DNA of 64,000 nt from the NCBI GenBank assembly GCA_022841465.1, contig JALHRL010000001.1, forward strand, positions 124,001 through 188,000, written 5' to 3'. The notes beneath the pieces are model-generated. The model was not told the DNA's origin and did no database searches. It was given only the letters and a program-made list of their open reading frames with translations. Source of the stretch: Bacteroidia bacterium. GTDB lineage: Bacteria; Bacteroidota; Bacteroidia; B-17B0; Aurantibacillaceae. The position numbers and the translations under genes were made by a program. Position 1 is the first letter of the stretch; every line of letters begins with the position of its first letter. Of the stretch, positions 33,475 to 43,553 are shown piece by piece.

Positions 33475-35590
33475 TCATTAACTTATTTAAAATATCAGTG
33501 GCGCTTTTAGCAATTACTGTTCCTGGGCCAAACACAAACGATACGCCATTTTTAAATAAGAAATCATAATCTTGTTGAGGAATTACACCTCCGGCAACAA
33601 CCATTATATCATCTCTCCCATATTTTTTTAATTCAGCAATCACTTGTGGAATTAAAGTTTTATGACCCGCTGCTAAACTAGAAACTCCAAGTATGTGCAC
33701 ATCATTTTCTACCGCCTGTTTTGCTGCTTCGGCCGGTGTTTGAAACAACGGCCCAATATCAACATCAAAGCCTAAATCGGCAAAGCTGGTTGCAATAACT
33801 TTGGCACCTCTATCATGACCATCTTGCCCCATTTTGGCAATCATTATTCGCGGCCTTCTTCCTTCTTTTTCTGCAAAAGTGTCAGACAGTGCTAATGCTT
33901 TTTTAAAATTCTCATCCATACTAATTTCTTTACTGTAAACTCCTGCAATAGATTTTATATTTGCCTGATAACGTCCAAATACTTTTTCCAGCGCAAAAGA
34001 AATTTCACCCAAAGTACATCTTACGCGTGCCGCGTTTACAGAAAGTTCTAACAAATTATCTTTACCACTTTTTGCTGCATTTGTTAAAGCCTCTAATGCT
34101 TCTGTTACTTCAGAATTATTTCTTTCTGCTTTTAACTTTTTTAATCTTTCAATTTGTTGCTGCCTAACTTTTGTATTATCTACATCTAATATTTCAATGT
34201 TTGTTTTTTCGGTTGTTTGATAAGCATTCACACCAACAATGATATCTTTTCCGCTGTCTATTCTTGCTTGTTTTCTGGCGGCGGCTTCTTCAATTCTCAT
34301 TTTTGGAATTCCGGTTTCAATGGCTTTTGCCATGCCGCCTAATTTTTCTACTTCTTCAATTAATCCCCAGGCCTTGTGTGCAATTTCATGCGTAAGCGAT
34401 TCAACATAGTAAGAACCCGCCCACGGATCAACCACTTTACAAATATTTGTTTCGTGTTGTAAAAACAATTGCGTGTTGCGTGCAATGCGTGCACTAAAAT
34501 CAGTAGGTAAAGCAATGGCTTCATCTAAAGCATTGGTGTGTAAACTTTGTGTATGGCCCATTGCAGCCGCCATTGCTTCAATACATGTTCTTGCAACGTT
34601 ATTAAATGGGTCTTGCTCTGTTAAGCTCCAGCCGCTTGTTTGACAGTGAGTACGCAAAGCCATTGATTTTGAAGATTTAGGATTAAACTGTTTTACCAAT
34701 TTTGCCCAAAGCATTCGCGCGGCACGCATTTTAGCAATTTCCATAAAGTGATTCATGCCAATTGCCCAAAAGAAAGACAGACGGGGAGCGAATGTATCAA
34801 TGTCTAATCCTGCTTTAATTCCAGTTCTAATATATTCTAAGCCATCGGCTAAAGTATAGGCCAATTCAATATCTGCAGTAGCACCTGCTTCTTGCATGTG
34901 GTAACCGCTAATAGAAATGGAATTAAACTTTGGCATGTTTTTGCTGGTGTATTCAAAAATATCAGCAATAATTTTCATAGAAGGTGCAGGAGGATAAATG
35001 TAGGTGTTGCGCACCATAAATTCTTTTAAAATATCATTTTGAATGGTGCCGGTAAGTTTATCCATACTCACTCCTTGTTCTTCTGCGGCAACAATATAAA
35101 AGGCGAGAATGGGCAATACGGCGCCGTTCATGGTCATAGATACGCTCATTTGATCGAGTGGAATTTGATCAAATAAAATTTTCATATCTAAAATAGAATC
35201 AATTGCTACACCTGCTTTTCCAACATCACCTTGCACACGTTCATGATCACTGTCGTAACCACGATGTGTAGCTAAATCAAACGCAACAGATAAGCCTTTT
35301 TGTCCGCCTGCTAAATTTCTTCTGTAAAAAGCATTACTTTCTTCGGCAGTACTAAAACCTGCGTATTGCCTTACTGTCCATGGGTTTTGAACATACATGG
35401 AAGAATAGGGGCCTCTTAAAAAAGGCGGAATTCCTGCCCCAAAATGCAGATGTTCAACGTTTTTTATATCATCAAAAGTATAGGTTTGTTTTACAGAAAT
35501 TTGTTCTGCAGTTACAAAAGGCTCGTTTTTGTTAGCCGTAATTTTGTCGTTAGAGGAACTGTATTTTATATTAGAAAAATCTTTGCGCAT
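33467..35590 (-). CDS. mutB: Methylmalonyl-CoA mutase, catalytic (large) subunit
   Basis: Adenosylcobalamin-dependent mutase (707 aa) interconverting methylmalonyl-CoA and succinyl-CoA, used in propionate metabolism. The TIM-barrel part contains [29 protein letters not shown] and [15 protein letters not shown]. The C-terminal cobalamin domain has DGHDRG with the lower ligand His592. The usual small-subunit gene mutA is not next to it: on that side is pth on the opposite strand. It may act as a homodimer or with a distant partner. The biotin carrier at 1226 could belong to the same propionate route, but that is inference. Confidence 0.96.
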   Translation of the reverse strand: MRKDFSNIKYSSSNDKITANKNEPFVTAEQISVKQTYTFDDIKNVEHLHFGAGIPPFLRGPYSSMYVQNPWTVRQYAGFSTAEESNAFYRRNLAGGQKGLSVAFDLATHRGYDSDHERVQGDVGKAGVAIDSILDMKILFDQIPLDQMSVSMTMNGAVLPILAFYIVAAEEQGVSMDKLTGTIQNDILKEFMVRNTYIYPPAPSMKIIADIFEYTSKNMPKFNSISISGYHMQEAGATADIELAYTLADGLEYIRTGIKAGLDIDTFAPRLSFFWAIGMNHFMEIAKMRAARMLWAKLVKQFNPKSSKSMALRTHCQTSGWSLTEQDPFNNVARTCIEAMAAAMGHTQSLHTNALDEAIALPTDFSARIARNTQLFLQHETNICKVVDPWAGSYYVESLTHEIAHKAWGLIEEVEKLGGMAKAIETGIPKMRIEEAAARKQARIDSGKDIIVGVNAYQTTEKTNIEILDVDNTKVRQQQIERLKKLKAERNNSEVTEALEALTNAAKSGKDNLLELSVNAARVRCTLGEISFALEKVFGRYQANIKSIAGVYSKEISMDENFKKALALSDTFAEKEGRRPRIMIAKMGQDGHDRGAKVIATSFADLGFDVDIGPLFQTPAEAAKQAVENDVHILGVSSLAAGHKTLIPQVIAELKKYGRDDIMVVAGGVIPQQDYDFLFKNGVSFVFGPGTVIAKSATDILNKLMNE

Positions 35591-35690
35591 AAAATGAAGG
35601 TAAAGAGTACGAATGCTAATTTACAAAAACTTTATAGATTGATGTTACTAACTTATATCAGCTTATTTTTAATGGTTAACACCAATAATG

Positions 35691-35698
35691 TATATTTG
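35691..35698 (+). promoter_or_regulatory. -7 promoter element (TATATTTG) of pth
   Basis: Exact TAnnTTTG match, 14 nt before the chosen ATG at 35713. The in-frame GTG at 35698 overlaps this element, which makes it an unlikely start. Confidence 0.55.
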
Positions 35699-35712
35699 TG
35701 GGGAGAGAAAAA

Positions 35713-36279
35713 ATGTCGAAGTTTTTAATAGCCGGATTAGGAAATATTGGCGATGAATACGCCGGAACACGCCATAATATTGGATTTGACGTTCTTGATT
35801 GTTTAGCAAAAGAGACAGGGGTTATATTCAGAAATGAAAGATTAGCCGATGTAGCGGAAATAAAACACAAAGGAAAAACATTGGTTTTAATAAAGCCTAC
35901 TACTTATATGAATTTAAGTGGTAAGGCAATAAATTATTGGATGCAAAGCGAGAAAATTGGCACAGAAAACTTAATGGTGGTGGTAGATGAATTGGCTTTG
36001 CCTTTAGGGAAAATAAGAATTGGCCCAAAGGGAAGCGATGGCGGCCATAATGGCTTAAAAAACATTCAGGAAATATTAAAAACAACAGAATACCCCAGGT
36101 TGCGGTTTGGAATAAGTAACGAGTTTTCTAAGGGACATCAAGTTAATTATGTGCTTGGAAAATGGAACGGCGAAGAACTAATTGCGCTTGAACCAAGAAT
36201 TAAAATTGCAACGGAGGCCATTAAAGCTTTTGCATTTATTGGTTTACAACGCTGCATGAATGAATTTAACAATAAATAA
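35713..36279 (+). CDS. pth: Peptidyl-tRNA hydrolase
   Basis: Pth (188 aa from the ATG at 35713), which frees tRNA from peptidyl-tRNA that drops off ribosomes. The family signature FLIAGLGNIGDEYAGTRHNIGFDVLD contains the catalytic His. KPTTYMNLSG, VDELALPLGKIRI and GGHNGLKNI are the other conserved blocks. A reading from a GTG at 35698 is five residues longer but overlaps the promoter element. It is the first gene of a plus-strand run to 40776. Confidence 0.96.
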   Translation: MSKFLIAGLGNIGDEYAGTRHNIGFDVLDCLAKETGVIFRNERLADVAEIKHKGKTLVLIKPTTYMNLSGKAINYWMQSEKIGTENLMVVVDELALPLGKIRIGPKGSDGGHNGLKNIQEILKTTEYPRLRFGISNEFSKGHQVNYVLGKWNGEELIALEPRIKIATEAIKAFAFIGLQRCMNEFNNK

Positions 36280-36366
36280 ATTCACTTTTCTTAGCAATAT
36301 AAACCTCAAAAACCACTTTTAAAATCCATTTCTTTTTACTTAATTTATACTCCTTAAAAATTTTTT

Positions 36367-37458
36367 ATGGCCAAGAATAAATCTATATTAAATCAAAAAT
36401 CTAAAGATTTTTTGTATTCCTATTTAAACAATGCATCACCAACCGGTTTTGAGGCAAGCGGTCAAAAAATTTGGTTAAATTATTTAAAGCCCTATATCGA
36501 TGAGTATTTTATTGACACCTATGGTACAGCTGTTGGGGTTATTAATCCCAAAGCTTCTTACAAAGTAGTGATTGAAGCACATGCCGATGAGATTAGTTGG
36601 TTTGTACATTATATAACAAAAGATGGTTTTATTTATTTGCGCCGAAATGGTGGCAGCGATCATCAAATTGCCCCCTCTAAACGCGTGAACATTCATACAG
36701 AAAAAGGATTTGTAAAAGCAGTATTTGGCTGGCCGGCTATTCATGTGCGCGATGCTGCAAAGGAAGAGGCACCAACATTAAAAAATATATTTTTAGATTG
36801 CGGTTGTAGTTCTGATAAAGAAGTAGAAAAATTAGGCATTCATGTGGGTTGTGTTGTTACTTATGAAGATGAATTAATAGAATTAAACAACACCTATTAT
36901 ACCGGCCGTGCATTAGATAATAGAATTGGGGGTTTTATGATTGCCGAAGTTGCTCGTTTATTAAAAGAGAAAAAAGATAAATTACCTTTTGGATTATACA
37001 TTGTTAATTCTGTACAAGAAGAAGTGGGTTTAAATGGTGCTCAAATGATAGCCCGAAAAATTAATCCAAATGTTGCCATAGTAACCGATGTTTGTCATTG
37101 TACACAAACACCCATGATGAATAAAATTTCAAGCGGAGATTTAGCTTGTGGAAAAGGCCCAGTATTAAGCTATGCTCCTGCTGTTCAAAATAATTTATTA
37201 AAATTAATTATTGAAGCTGCCAAGAAAAATAAAATAGATTTTCAACGCCAAGCTGCATCCAGAGCCACCGGAACAGATACAGATGCTTTTGCTTATTCAA
37301 CAGACGGCATTGCTTCGGCTTTAATTTCGTTGCCGCTTCGTTATATGCATACAACGGTAGAAAGTGTGCATAAAGAAGATGTAGAAGATGTTATTAAATT
37401 AATGTATCATAGTTTAAAAAGCATCAAAGTAAATCAAGATTTCAGATATTTTAAATAA
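36367..37458 (+). CDS. M42 family metallopeptidase (glutamyl/tetrahedral aminopeptidase type)
   Basis: Cytosolic M42 peptidase of 363 aa. The metal ligands sit in EAHADEISWFVHYI (His), ALDNRIGGFMIAEV (Asp), VQEEVGLNGAQM (catalytic and ligand Glu) and TDVCHCTQ (Asp). The late LRYMHTTVESVHKEDVEDVI holds the final His ligand. Members form large tetrahedral complexes trimming peptides. SPTGFEASGQ near the N-terminus is a family feature. No signal peptide. It is followed by the GH3 gene after 8 bp, so the two are probably co-transcribed. Confidence 0.94.
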   Translation: MAKNKSILNQKSKDFLYSYLNNASPTGFEASGQKIWLNYLKPYIDEYFIDTYGTAVGVINPKASYKVVIEAHADEISWFVHYITKDGFIYLRRNGGSDHQIAPSKRVNIHTEKGFVKAVFGWPAIHVRDAAKEEAPTLKNIFLDCGCSSDKEVEKLGIHVGCVVTYEDELIELNNTYYTGRALDNRIGGFMIAEVARLLKEKKDKLPFGLYIVNSVQEEVGLNGAQMIARKINPNVAIVTDVCHCTQTPMMNKISSGDLACGKGPVLSYAPAVQNNLLKLIIEAAKKNKIDFQRQAASRATGTDTDAFAYSTDGIASALISLPLRYMHTTVESVHKEDVEDVIKLMYHSLKSIKVNQDFRYFK

Positions 37459-37466
37459 TACTGTAA

Positions 37467-38999
37467 ATGCCAATTTTAGGTTCTATAATTAAAGGTGCAA
37501 TAGATTTACGTGGAAGAATTCCGGCTCGTAAAAACGTTCACAAGCAGCAAATTAAACAGTTAAAAAAGCTTTTAGCTAAAGCGGAGTATACATCGTTTGG
37601 AAACGAGTATGGATTTAGCAAAATGCTGATGGAGGAAGATCCTATTGGTTTATTTCAGAAAAATGTGCCCATTCACGATTATCAAAGTATTTTCGATTCG
37701 TGGTGGCACCGCGCTTTAAAAGGAGAACGCGATGTGTGTTGGCCGGGTAAAATAAATTATTTTGCGCTTTCTTCCGGCACTTCAGAAGCATCTAGTAAAC
37801 ATATTCCTGTGACTAAGGATATGATTAAGACTATTCACAAAGGAACGATAAAGCAAATACTTGCAACCAAAAATTTTAATTTTCCGAAAGAACAATACGA
37901 GTCGGAAATATTGTTTGTTGGTGGAAGCACTAACTTAAGATACAATGGCACCTACTTTAGCGGAGATTTAAGCGGAATTACCACCGGTACACAACCACGT
38001 TGGTTTCAAAACTTTACTTTACCCGGCCCGGAAATTCGCTCTTTATCGGATTGGGAAATTAAGCTGCAGGAAATAGTTGATAATGCTAAAAAATGGGACG
38101 TTGGATTTATTTGTGGTGTGCCGGCTTGGATTCAGATTTTATTTGAAAGAATAATTAAACAATACAATGCTAAAAGCATTCATGATGTTTGGCCAAATTT
38201 GAGGGTATTTGTTCACGGAGGTGTTGCCATACATCCATACAAAAACAGCATTAATGAACTGTGCGCTAAAGAACTTATTTTTTTAGATACCTACATGGCT
38301 TCTGAAGGATTTATTGCATTTCAGGAAAGACCAAACCCAAATCAGTCGATGAAACTGATTACAGATAACAAAATGTTTTTTGAATTTATTCCGTTTAATG
38401 AAGAAAATTTTGATGCAGATGGAAATGTTTTGCCAAATGCAAAAGCAGTAAATATTACCGAAGTAGAATTAAAGCAAGAGTATGCTTTATTGTTAAGTAA
38501 TACTGCCGGCGCATGGCGATATTTAATTGGTGATACTATAAAGTTTACCAATTTAAAACGTTGCGAGATTATTATAACAGGACGAACAAAACACTTTTTA
38601 AGTTTTTGCGGAGAGCATTTAAGTGTTGATAATATGAACCAAGCATTAAAACTAACGGCAGATGAACTTGGTATTAAAAGCAATGAGTATTGTGTTTACG
38701 GAAAACCTTACGAAGGTTTATTTGCTCACGAATGGTTTATTGGAACGGATAAAGAGATTGAAGCGAATGTTGTAAAAGAAAAACTTGACAATTATTTAAA
38801 GCAACTAAACGACGATTATACAACGGAAAGAATGCATGCATTAAAAGAAGTAATTGTAAATATTTTACCAAACGATGTATTTATTGAATTTTTAGCCAGC
38901 AAAAATAAATTGGGTGGGCAAAGTAAATTTCCGCGTGTATTAAAAGGAAAACATTTAAATGAATGGCTGGCATTTTTAGAAACGCATAGAAAAAAGTAA
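37467..38999 (+). CDS. GH3 auxin-responsive-promoter family protein (acyl-adenylating)
   Basis: A 510-aa protein of the GH3 family within the adenylate-forming superfamily. The phosphate-binding motif is LSSGTSEASSKHIPVT, followed by the GGSTNLRYNGTYFSGDLSGI segment split around the active site. YLIGDTIKFTNLKRCEIIITGRTKHFLS is the hinge region and the late GGQSKFPRVLKG block is also typical. Plant members join amino acids to acyl acids. Bacterial members, widespread in Bacteroidota, have unknown substrates. It sits 8 bp after the M42 peptidase and 1 bp before the LysE-type exporter, which would fit amino-acid or conjugate handling; that link is inference. Confidence 0.93.
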   Translation: MPILGSIIKGAIDLRGRIPARKNVHKQQIKQLKKLLAKAEYTSFGNEYGFSKMLMEEDPIGLFQKNVPIHDYQSIFDSWWHRALKGERDVCWPGKINYFALSSGTSEASSKHIPVTKDMIKTIHKGTIKQILATKNFNFPKEQYESEILFVGGSTNLRYNGTYFSGDLSGITTGTQPRWFQNFTLPGPEIRSLSDWEIKLQEIVDNAKKWDVGFICGVPAWIQILFERIIKQYNAKSIHDVWPNLRVFVHGGVAIHPYKNSINELCAKELIFLDTYMASEGFIAFQERPNPNQSMKLITDNKMFFEFIPFNEENFDADGNVLPNAKAVNITEVELKQEYALLLSNTAGAWRYLIGDTIKFTNLKRCEIIITGRTKHFLSFCGEHLSVDNMNQALKLTADELGIKSNEYCVYGKPYEGLFAHEWFIGTDKEIEANVVKEKLDNYLKQLNDDYTTERMHALKEVIVNILPNDVFIEFLASKNKLGGQSKFPRVLKGKHLNEWLAFLETHRKK

Positions 39000-39000
39000 T

Positions 39001-39633
39001 TTGTTTTTAACACTCGTATATCAAACTTTTATTATTATTATTTTGATGGCCTTTTCTTTTGGCCCTGCTTTTTTTGCGTTATTAAATACAAGCATTAAAC
39101 ACGGAGCAAAAGAGGGTGGCTTGTTGGCAACGGGTGTTGTTTTAAGTGATTTGTTTGTTTGTGTTTTGGTTATTTATTTGGTTAGTTTAGGAGCAACCAA
39201 TTTAATTCAAGATGAAAAAAACCAACATTTTATGGGTCTTATGGCCGGATTAATTTTAGTTGTATTTGGTTCTTTTTATTTTAAAAAACCGGTAAAAGTT
39301 ACCGACGAAACAATTGAACTCAAAAGCCCATCAGCAAAAAGTTTAATTTTAAAAGGGTTTTTTCTGAATTTAGTTAACCCTGCCGTTTGGCTACTTTGGC
39401 TAGGGAATATTACTGCCGTTAGTAAAACTTTAAGTTACTCTTTAGTTAATATGTTTATTTACTTTGGAATAACTCTTGGTTTAGTTTGGGCTGTTGAAGT
39501 TTTAAAAGCAAACATGGCCAGTAAAATAAAAAGATATTTAACTGCTAAAACAATGCGTAATATTAATATTATTACAGGAGTACTTTTGGTTTTATTTGGA
39601 TTAGCACTCATTTATAATCACTATTTTATTTAA
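39001..39633 (+). CDS. LysE/RhtB family translocator
   Basis: A membrane protein of 210 aa with six predicted helices. MAFSFGPAFFALLNTSIKHGAKEGG, GVVLSDLFVCVLVI and FFLNLVNPAVWLLWLGNI are typical of LysE-type amino-acid exporters. The start is probably the TTG at 39001, one base past the GH3 stop. A start at the ATG before AFSFGP would cut off part of the first helix. It follows the GH3 gene and precedes the DUF493 gene by 2 bp, so it is part of a tight run. The substrate is unknown. Confidence 0.9.
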   Translation: MFLTLVYQTFIIIILMAFSFGPAFFALLNTSIKHGAKEGGLLATGVVLSDLFVCVLVIYLVSLGATNLIQDEKNQHFMGLMAGLILVVFGSFYFKKPVKVTDETIELKSPSAKSLILKGFFLNLVNPAVWLLWLGNITAVSKTLSYSLVNMFIYFGITLGLVWAVEVLKANMASKIKRYLTAKTMRNINIITGVLLVLFGLALIYNHYFI

Positions 39634-39635
39634 TA

Positions 39636-39908
39636 ATGACAGAGCAAGATTTAGAGCGCTTTAAAGATAAATTAATAGAAACAACTACATTCCCTACAGT
39701 ATATATGTATAAGTTTATTGTTGAGGCAGACAATAGGAAAATTGCTTTAGTTGAAAATTTGTTTGATGAAGATGCTGAAATTTTAACCAAACTAAGCGGA
39801 AGCGGGAAATATATCAGTATTACCTGTAAGCAAGTTTCAACATCGGTAGATGAAATAATAGAACTGTATCGTAAAGCATCGCTCATTAAAGGAATAATGT
39901 TTTTGTAA
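39636..39908 (+). CDS. DUF493 family protein (YbeD-like)
   Basis: A 90-residue soluble protein of the DUF493/YbeD family, with an alpha-beta ferredoxin-like fold related to ACT-type regulatory domains. FPTVYMYKFIVEADNRK and SGSGKYISITCKQVSTSVDEIIELYRKAS are the family blocks. The role is unknown. In proteobacteria the gene is linked to lipoate genes, but here it stands between a LysE exporter and an aldose epimerase-like gene, separated by 2 and 1 bp. Confidence 0.88.
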   Translation: MTEQDLERFKDKLIETTTFPTVYMYKFIVEADNRKIALVENLFDEDAEILTKLSGSGKYISITCKQVSTSVDEIIELYRKASLIKGIMFL

Positions 39909-39909
39909 G

Positions 39910-40776
39910 ATGAACTTCGAAATCTCTTCCGGAAAATTAAAAGTTAAAGTTAACTCTCGGGGAGCCGAACTTAGCAGTGTTTTATTGGAAGGGGTTGAGC
40001 GCTTGTGGCAAGCAAATACAAGTATTTGGCCGCGACATGCTCCTGTTTTGTTTCCTATTGTTGGCAAATTAAAAAGGGATACTTATTTATTTTCGGATAA
40101 AAATTACAACCTAAACCAACATGGCTTTGCACGCGATAATGAATTTACTCTGGTAAATAAAACGCACAATAAAATTGTATTCGAATTAAGAACCAATGAT
40201 TCAACTTTAGAAAGGTATCCTTTTGAATTTTCATTGCAGGTAATTTATTCGGTAGAAGAAACTAAAATTAATTGCTCGTACATTGTAAGTAATGTTTCTA
40301 AGCACAAAATGTATTTTGGAATTGGCGCACATCCGGGATTTAAAATCCCCATTCATTTAAACGAAAAGTTTACAGATTACTATTTAGTTTTTGAAAGCGA
40401 ACGACCTTTTTATATTTCTAAATTAAATAATGGATTATTAAGTGAAACAAAAGAAGAGTTGGTTTTAACTAACGGAAAAATAAAAGTTACTAAAGAGTTA
40501 TTTGAGAATGATGCTTTGGTTTTTGAAAATGCTCAGGTAAATTCTGTTTCATTAGTTTCTTCTATTAGTAAAAATGGCATTGAATTGGATTGCAAGAATT
40601 GGCCCTATTTTGGTATTTGGGGCAAAAAGGGCTGCGAAGAATTTATTTGTTTAGAGCCCTGGCATGGAATCACTGATTCTGTTAATGCAAACGGGGATTT
40701 AAAACAAAAAAAAGGAATTAATAAACTAAATTCAGGTGAAAGTTTTGAATGTAGTTTTAGTATGAATTTCTTTTAA
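39910..40776 (+). CDS. Aldose 1-epimerase family protein (LacX-like)
   Basis: A 288-aa galactose mutarotase-like enzyme. [49 protein letters not shown] and [12 protein letters not shown] carry the conserved Arg/His/Glu pattern of the LacX branch. The late [14 protein letters not shown] supplies the catalytic Glu. It probably interconverts anomers of a hexose or a related sugar phosphate. It ends tail-to-tail with hemE, the two stops sharing a TTAA at 40773-40776. Confidence 0.92.
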   Translation: MNFEISSGKLKVKVNSRGAELSSVLLEGVERLWQANTSIWPRHAPVLFPIVGKLKRDTYLFSDKNYNLNQHGFARDNEFTLVNKTHNKIVFELRTNDSTLERYPFEFSLQVIYSVEETKINCSYIVSNVSKHKMYFGIGAHPGFKIPIHLNEKFTDYYLVFESERPFYISKLNNGLLSETKEELVLTNGKIKVTKELFENDALVFENAQVNSVSLVSSISKNGIELDCKNWPYFGIWGKKGCEEFICLEPWHGITDSVNANGDLKQKKGINKLNSGESFECSFSMNFF

Positions 40777-41804
40777 TTGAATTTAAAACTCTTAACTACT
40801 TCTACAAAATACTTTACTTTTTCTTTATCTAAATCAGGATACAAGCCATGTCCCAGATTACAAATGTATCGTTCAGCACCAAATTCATTTAGCATTTTGT
40901 GTGTTTCTTCCAGAATTGTTTTTTCGGGCGCATATAACAAACAAGGGTCGGCATTCCCTTGCAGGGTAACATTTTTACCTGCTTCATTTCGCGCTTTTGT
41001 AGGATTAATGGTCCAATCAATTCCAATGGTATTGCACCCGGTATCAGCTATTTTATTTAATGCATAATGCGCATCTTTCGCAAAAACAGTAACTGGCACC
41101 AGTGGTTTTATTTCTTGCACAATTTTGTTGATGTAGTGCAAGCTAAATTCGTAAAATTGTTTTTCGCTTAAAATGCCGGCCCACGAATCAAACAATTGAA
41201 TCATATCGGCGCCTGCTTTTACTTGTGATTTTAAATAATTAATACTGCTTTGTGTAATTTTTTCTAATAATTGGTGTGCCAAAATAGGCTCGGTGTATAA
41301 AAATTGTTTTGCCTTGCTAAATGTTTTGCTTCCACTACCTTCTACCATATAAGCTAAAATGGTCCAAGGTGCTCCACAAAAACCAATTAAAGGAACGCGG
41401 TTGTTTAATTCTTTTTTAGTGAGTTGTAATGCTTTTAAAACATAATTTAAATCTTCGCCTTCGGCAATTTTTAATGCATCAATATCGCTTTTTGTTTTAA
41501 TGGTTTTCTCAAACCAAGGCCCCTTAGCTTCTATCATTTGATAAGGTAAACCCATAGCTTCAGGAATAACCAGAATATCACTAAAAATAATGGCGGCATC
41601 TACTCCTAAAATATCAACCGGCTGTATGGTAACTTCGCAAGCAAGCTCCGGATTTTTTACAAATTCAATAAAGTTTTTTGCTTTAGCGCGTGTAGCTCTG
41701 TATTCGGGTAAAACTCTTCCAGCTTGACGCATAAGCCATACGGGCACGCGCTCTGTTTTTTCGCCTTTGGCGGCTTTTAATACCAAGTTGTTTAATAGAC
41801 TCAT
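40773..41804 (-). CDS. hemE: Uroporphyrinogen decarboxylase
   Basis: HemE (343 aa), converting uroporphyrinogen III to coproporphyrinogen III in haem synthesis. The N-terminal signature [16 protein letters not shown] contains the substrate-binding Arg pair. [13 protein letters not shown] and [16 protein letters not shown] follow, and the C-terminal [10 protein letters not shown] is also conserved. Its ATG overlaps the stop of the bestrophin-like gene upstream (ATGA). The other haem-linked gene here, hemW, is 11 kb away. Confidence 0.97.
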   Translation of the reverse strand: MSLLNNLVLKAAKGEKTERVPVWLMRQAGRVLPEYRATRAKAKNFIEFVKNPELACEVTIQPVDILGVDAAIIFSDILVIPEAMGLPYQMIEAKGPWFEKTIKTKSDIDALKIAEGEDLNYVLKALQLTKKELNNRVPLIGFCGAPWTILAYMVEGSGSKTFSKAKQFLYTEPILAHQLLEKITQSSINYLKSQVKAGADMIQLFDSWAGILSEKQFYEFSLHYINKIVQEIKPLVPVTVFAKDAHYALNKIADTGCNTIGIDWTINPTKARNEAGKNVTLQGNADPCLLYAPEKTILEETHKMLNEFGAERYICNLGHGLYPDLDKEKVKYFVEVVKSFKFN

Positions 41805-42667
41805 TTTTTAAGTAGTTCTAGTAGGTTAGCTTTAATGTTATTGCAAATTTGATCCAAAGGTAAATCATTATCATCATCACCAAAAGGATCTTCAATTTCT
41901 TCTGCAATTAATTCAATACTTGCAAACACGTATAATACCACAATTGAAATAACAATGGTAGTGTATCTAAAATCCGGACCAAAAGCAAAGGGAATTGTAA
42001 ACACGTATAAAAATATTATTTTCTTTAAGAATAAATTGTACGAATAAGGGATAGGCGTATTTTTTATTCTTTCACAGGCACCACAGTTATTTGTAAACGA
42101 TTTTAATTCTTCATTTAATAATAAGAGTTGATTGTCGTTTAATTTTTTTTGTATATACAGCTCATTTAATTTTGCAAAAATAAGTTTAGCCATAGCATTC
42201 GGAGGGTGCTTTGAGTTTAGTAAATATTCTTTTGTTTTTTCATTCAATTCATGGATAACGTGCGAAAATGCCTTTTTACGCAAGTGACATTTTAAAAGAT
42301 AATTATAATGATAGATGTAACGCAATAGTTCTTCTTTATCTTCATTCTCCGTAAGGTAAGTTGTAATTCTTAAAGCCAAATTACGCGAGTTGTTTACAAT
42401 GTCACCCCAAATTTTTCTTCCTTCCCACCAACGATCGTAAGCAGTGTTTGTTCTAAAAACCAATAGCATAGATAAAACAAAGCCTAAAATAGAATGGATG
42501 ATGGTTATGTTTGCGTAAGACCAATGCAGCACATACACTTCAAAAGTAACAACCAGTGCAGTAAAAACACCAATCCCAATCATTGCCGGGATTAATCTAC
42601 GAAAGGTATCACTTTTATGAAATTGTATAATTAGCTTAAACCAATCTTTAGGATTATAGGTAATCAT
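41801..42667 (-). CDS. Bestrophin family (UPF0187) ion channel-like membrane protein
   Basis: A membrane protein of 288 aa with two N-terminal and two C-terminal hydrophobic regions. The signature [20 protein letters not shown] is diagnostic of the bacterial bestrophin/YneE family (anion or cation channels), and [10 protein letters not shown] with [17 protein letters not shown] is the typical C-terminal region. It is likely a pentameric channel. The gene overlaps hemE by 4 nt (ATGA) and seems to be its transcription partner. A TAnnTTTG element ends 5 nt before its ATG. Confidence 0.93.
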   Translation of the reverse strand: MITYNPKDWFKLIIQFHKSDTFRRLIPAMIGIGVFTALVVTFEVYVLHWSYANITIIHSILGFVLSMLLVFRTNTAYDRWWEGRKIWGDIVNNSRNLALRITTYLTENEDKEELLRYIYHYNYLLKCHLRKKAFSHVIHELNEKTKEYLLNSKHPPNAMAKLIFAKLNELYIQKKLNDNQLLLLNEELKSFTNNCGACERIKNTPIPYSYNLFLKKIIFLYVFTIPFAFGPDFRYTTIVISIVVLYVFASIELIAEEIEDPFGDDDNDLPLDQICNNIKANLLELLKK

Positions 42668-42672
42668 GGCAG

Positions 42673-42680
42673 CAAAAGTA
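42673..42680 (-). promoter_or_regulatory. -7 promoter element (TACTTTTG) of the bestrophin-hemE unit
   Basis: Exact TAnnTTTG match on the minus strand with 5 nt to the ATG at 42667, predicting an almost leaderless transcript. I see nothing else of note in 42681-42904 apart from a weak GAGAAA/TTTCTC hairpin. Confidence 0.5.
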
Positions 42681-42904
42681 AGGAATTTTAGGGCTTGGGC
42701 TAAATTTACTTATGTATTTATAATTTTCTCCGAAATTGCTGATGCTGAAGGAATATCGAGGGCTTAAAAAACATATTGTAACGAGTAAAAAACATGTCTA
42801 ATAGGAATTGCTATTTCTTTGAAATTAACAATTACAAAAAGCTTTAAAAATAAAATGTATAATAGAGAAACATCATTTCTCTCATCGTTTATCATAATTA
42901 GTAA

Positions 42905-42912
42905 TACCTTTG
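42905..42912 (+). promoter_or_regulatory. -7 promoter element (TACCTTTG) of the DedA gene
   Basis: Exact TAnnTTTG match with 12 nt to the ATG at 42925, so the leader would be very short. Confidence 0.5.
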
Positions 42913-42924
42913 TAATACTAATTT

Positions 42925-43548
42925 ATGTGGGAATTTTTAAAGCAACTTACAGATCCTAATAGTATAATTCTTTACGGAGGTTTATGGTTATTGCTTTTTG
43001 TAATTTTTGCAGAAACCGGTTTATTAGTTGGATTTTTTTTACCCGGCGATAATTTAATTTTATTAGCGGGTATTTTATGTAAATCAAAACCGGAATTATT
43101 AAATGTTAGTTACCCTTTTTTAGCCTTGTTAATGATTACTGCCGCAGTTGTGGGTAATATGTTTGGGTACTGGTTCGGGAAAAAAGCCGGTGAAAAACTT
43201 TACAAACGAGATGATAGTTTTTTGTTTAAGAAAAAACATTTAGAGGTTACTAATAAATATTATATACGATACGGAGGAAATGCCACTTTAATATTAGCGC
43301 GCTTTTTACCAGTGGTAAGAACATTTGCCCCAGTTATTGCCGGAGTAATAAAAATAAATTTCGGAAAGTTTATGTTGTTTAATGTTGTGGGAGCAATTTT
43401 ATGGATTGTTAGTTTATCGGGTATTGGATATTTTTTAGTTGTAGTTTTTCCGGACATAACAAATTACATGGGCTATATTTTTATAGCTTTAATTGTTTTA
43501 ACCGCAATTCCCATTGTTCGTTTGTTGTTTAAGAAAGAAAAGAAGTAA
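42925..43548 (+). CDS. DedA family membrane protein
   Basis: A 207-aa integral membrane protein of the DedA (VTT/SNARE-associated) family. AETGLLVGFFLPGDNLILLAG carries the early acidic residue; YWFGKKAGEKLY and ARFLPVVRTFAPVIAGVIKI hold the conserved Arg pair and Phe/Pro segments. Members act as flippases for undecaprenyl phosphate or phosphatidylethanolamine. It is followed 5 bp later by the convergent peptidase gene, leaving no obvious terminator. uppP, acting on the same lipid carrier, is also in the window but not adjacent. Confidence 0.94.
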   Translation: MWEFLKQLTDPNSIILYGGLWLLLFVIFAETGLLVGFFLPGDNLILLAGILCKSKPELLNVSYPFLALLMITAAVVGNMFGYWFGKKAGEKLYKRDDSFLFKKKHLEVTNKYYIRYGGNATLILARFLPVVRTFAPVIAGVIKINFGKFMLFNVVGAILWIVSLSGIGYFLVVVFPDITNYMGYIFIALIVLTAIPIVRLLFKKEKK

Positions 43549-43553
43549 AAACC

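Noticed and set aside
33961-34167. Leucine-rich plus-strand frame inside the mutase gene
   Set aside because: An antisense shadow of mutB coding sequence.
39626-39886. Minus-strand frame opposite DUF493
   Set aside because: The plus strand has a clear DUF493 gene in tight spacing with neighbours; the antisense frame is a shadow.
42866-42882. GAGAAA/TTTCTC hairpin upstream of the DedA gene
   Set aside because: Only a 6-bp A/T-rich stem with no T run or conserved element; below the level worth calling.
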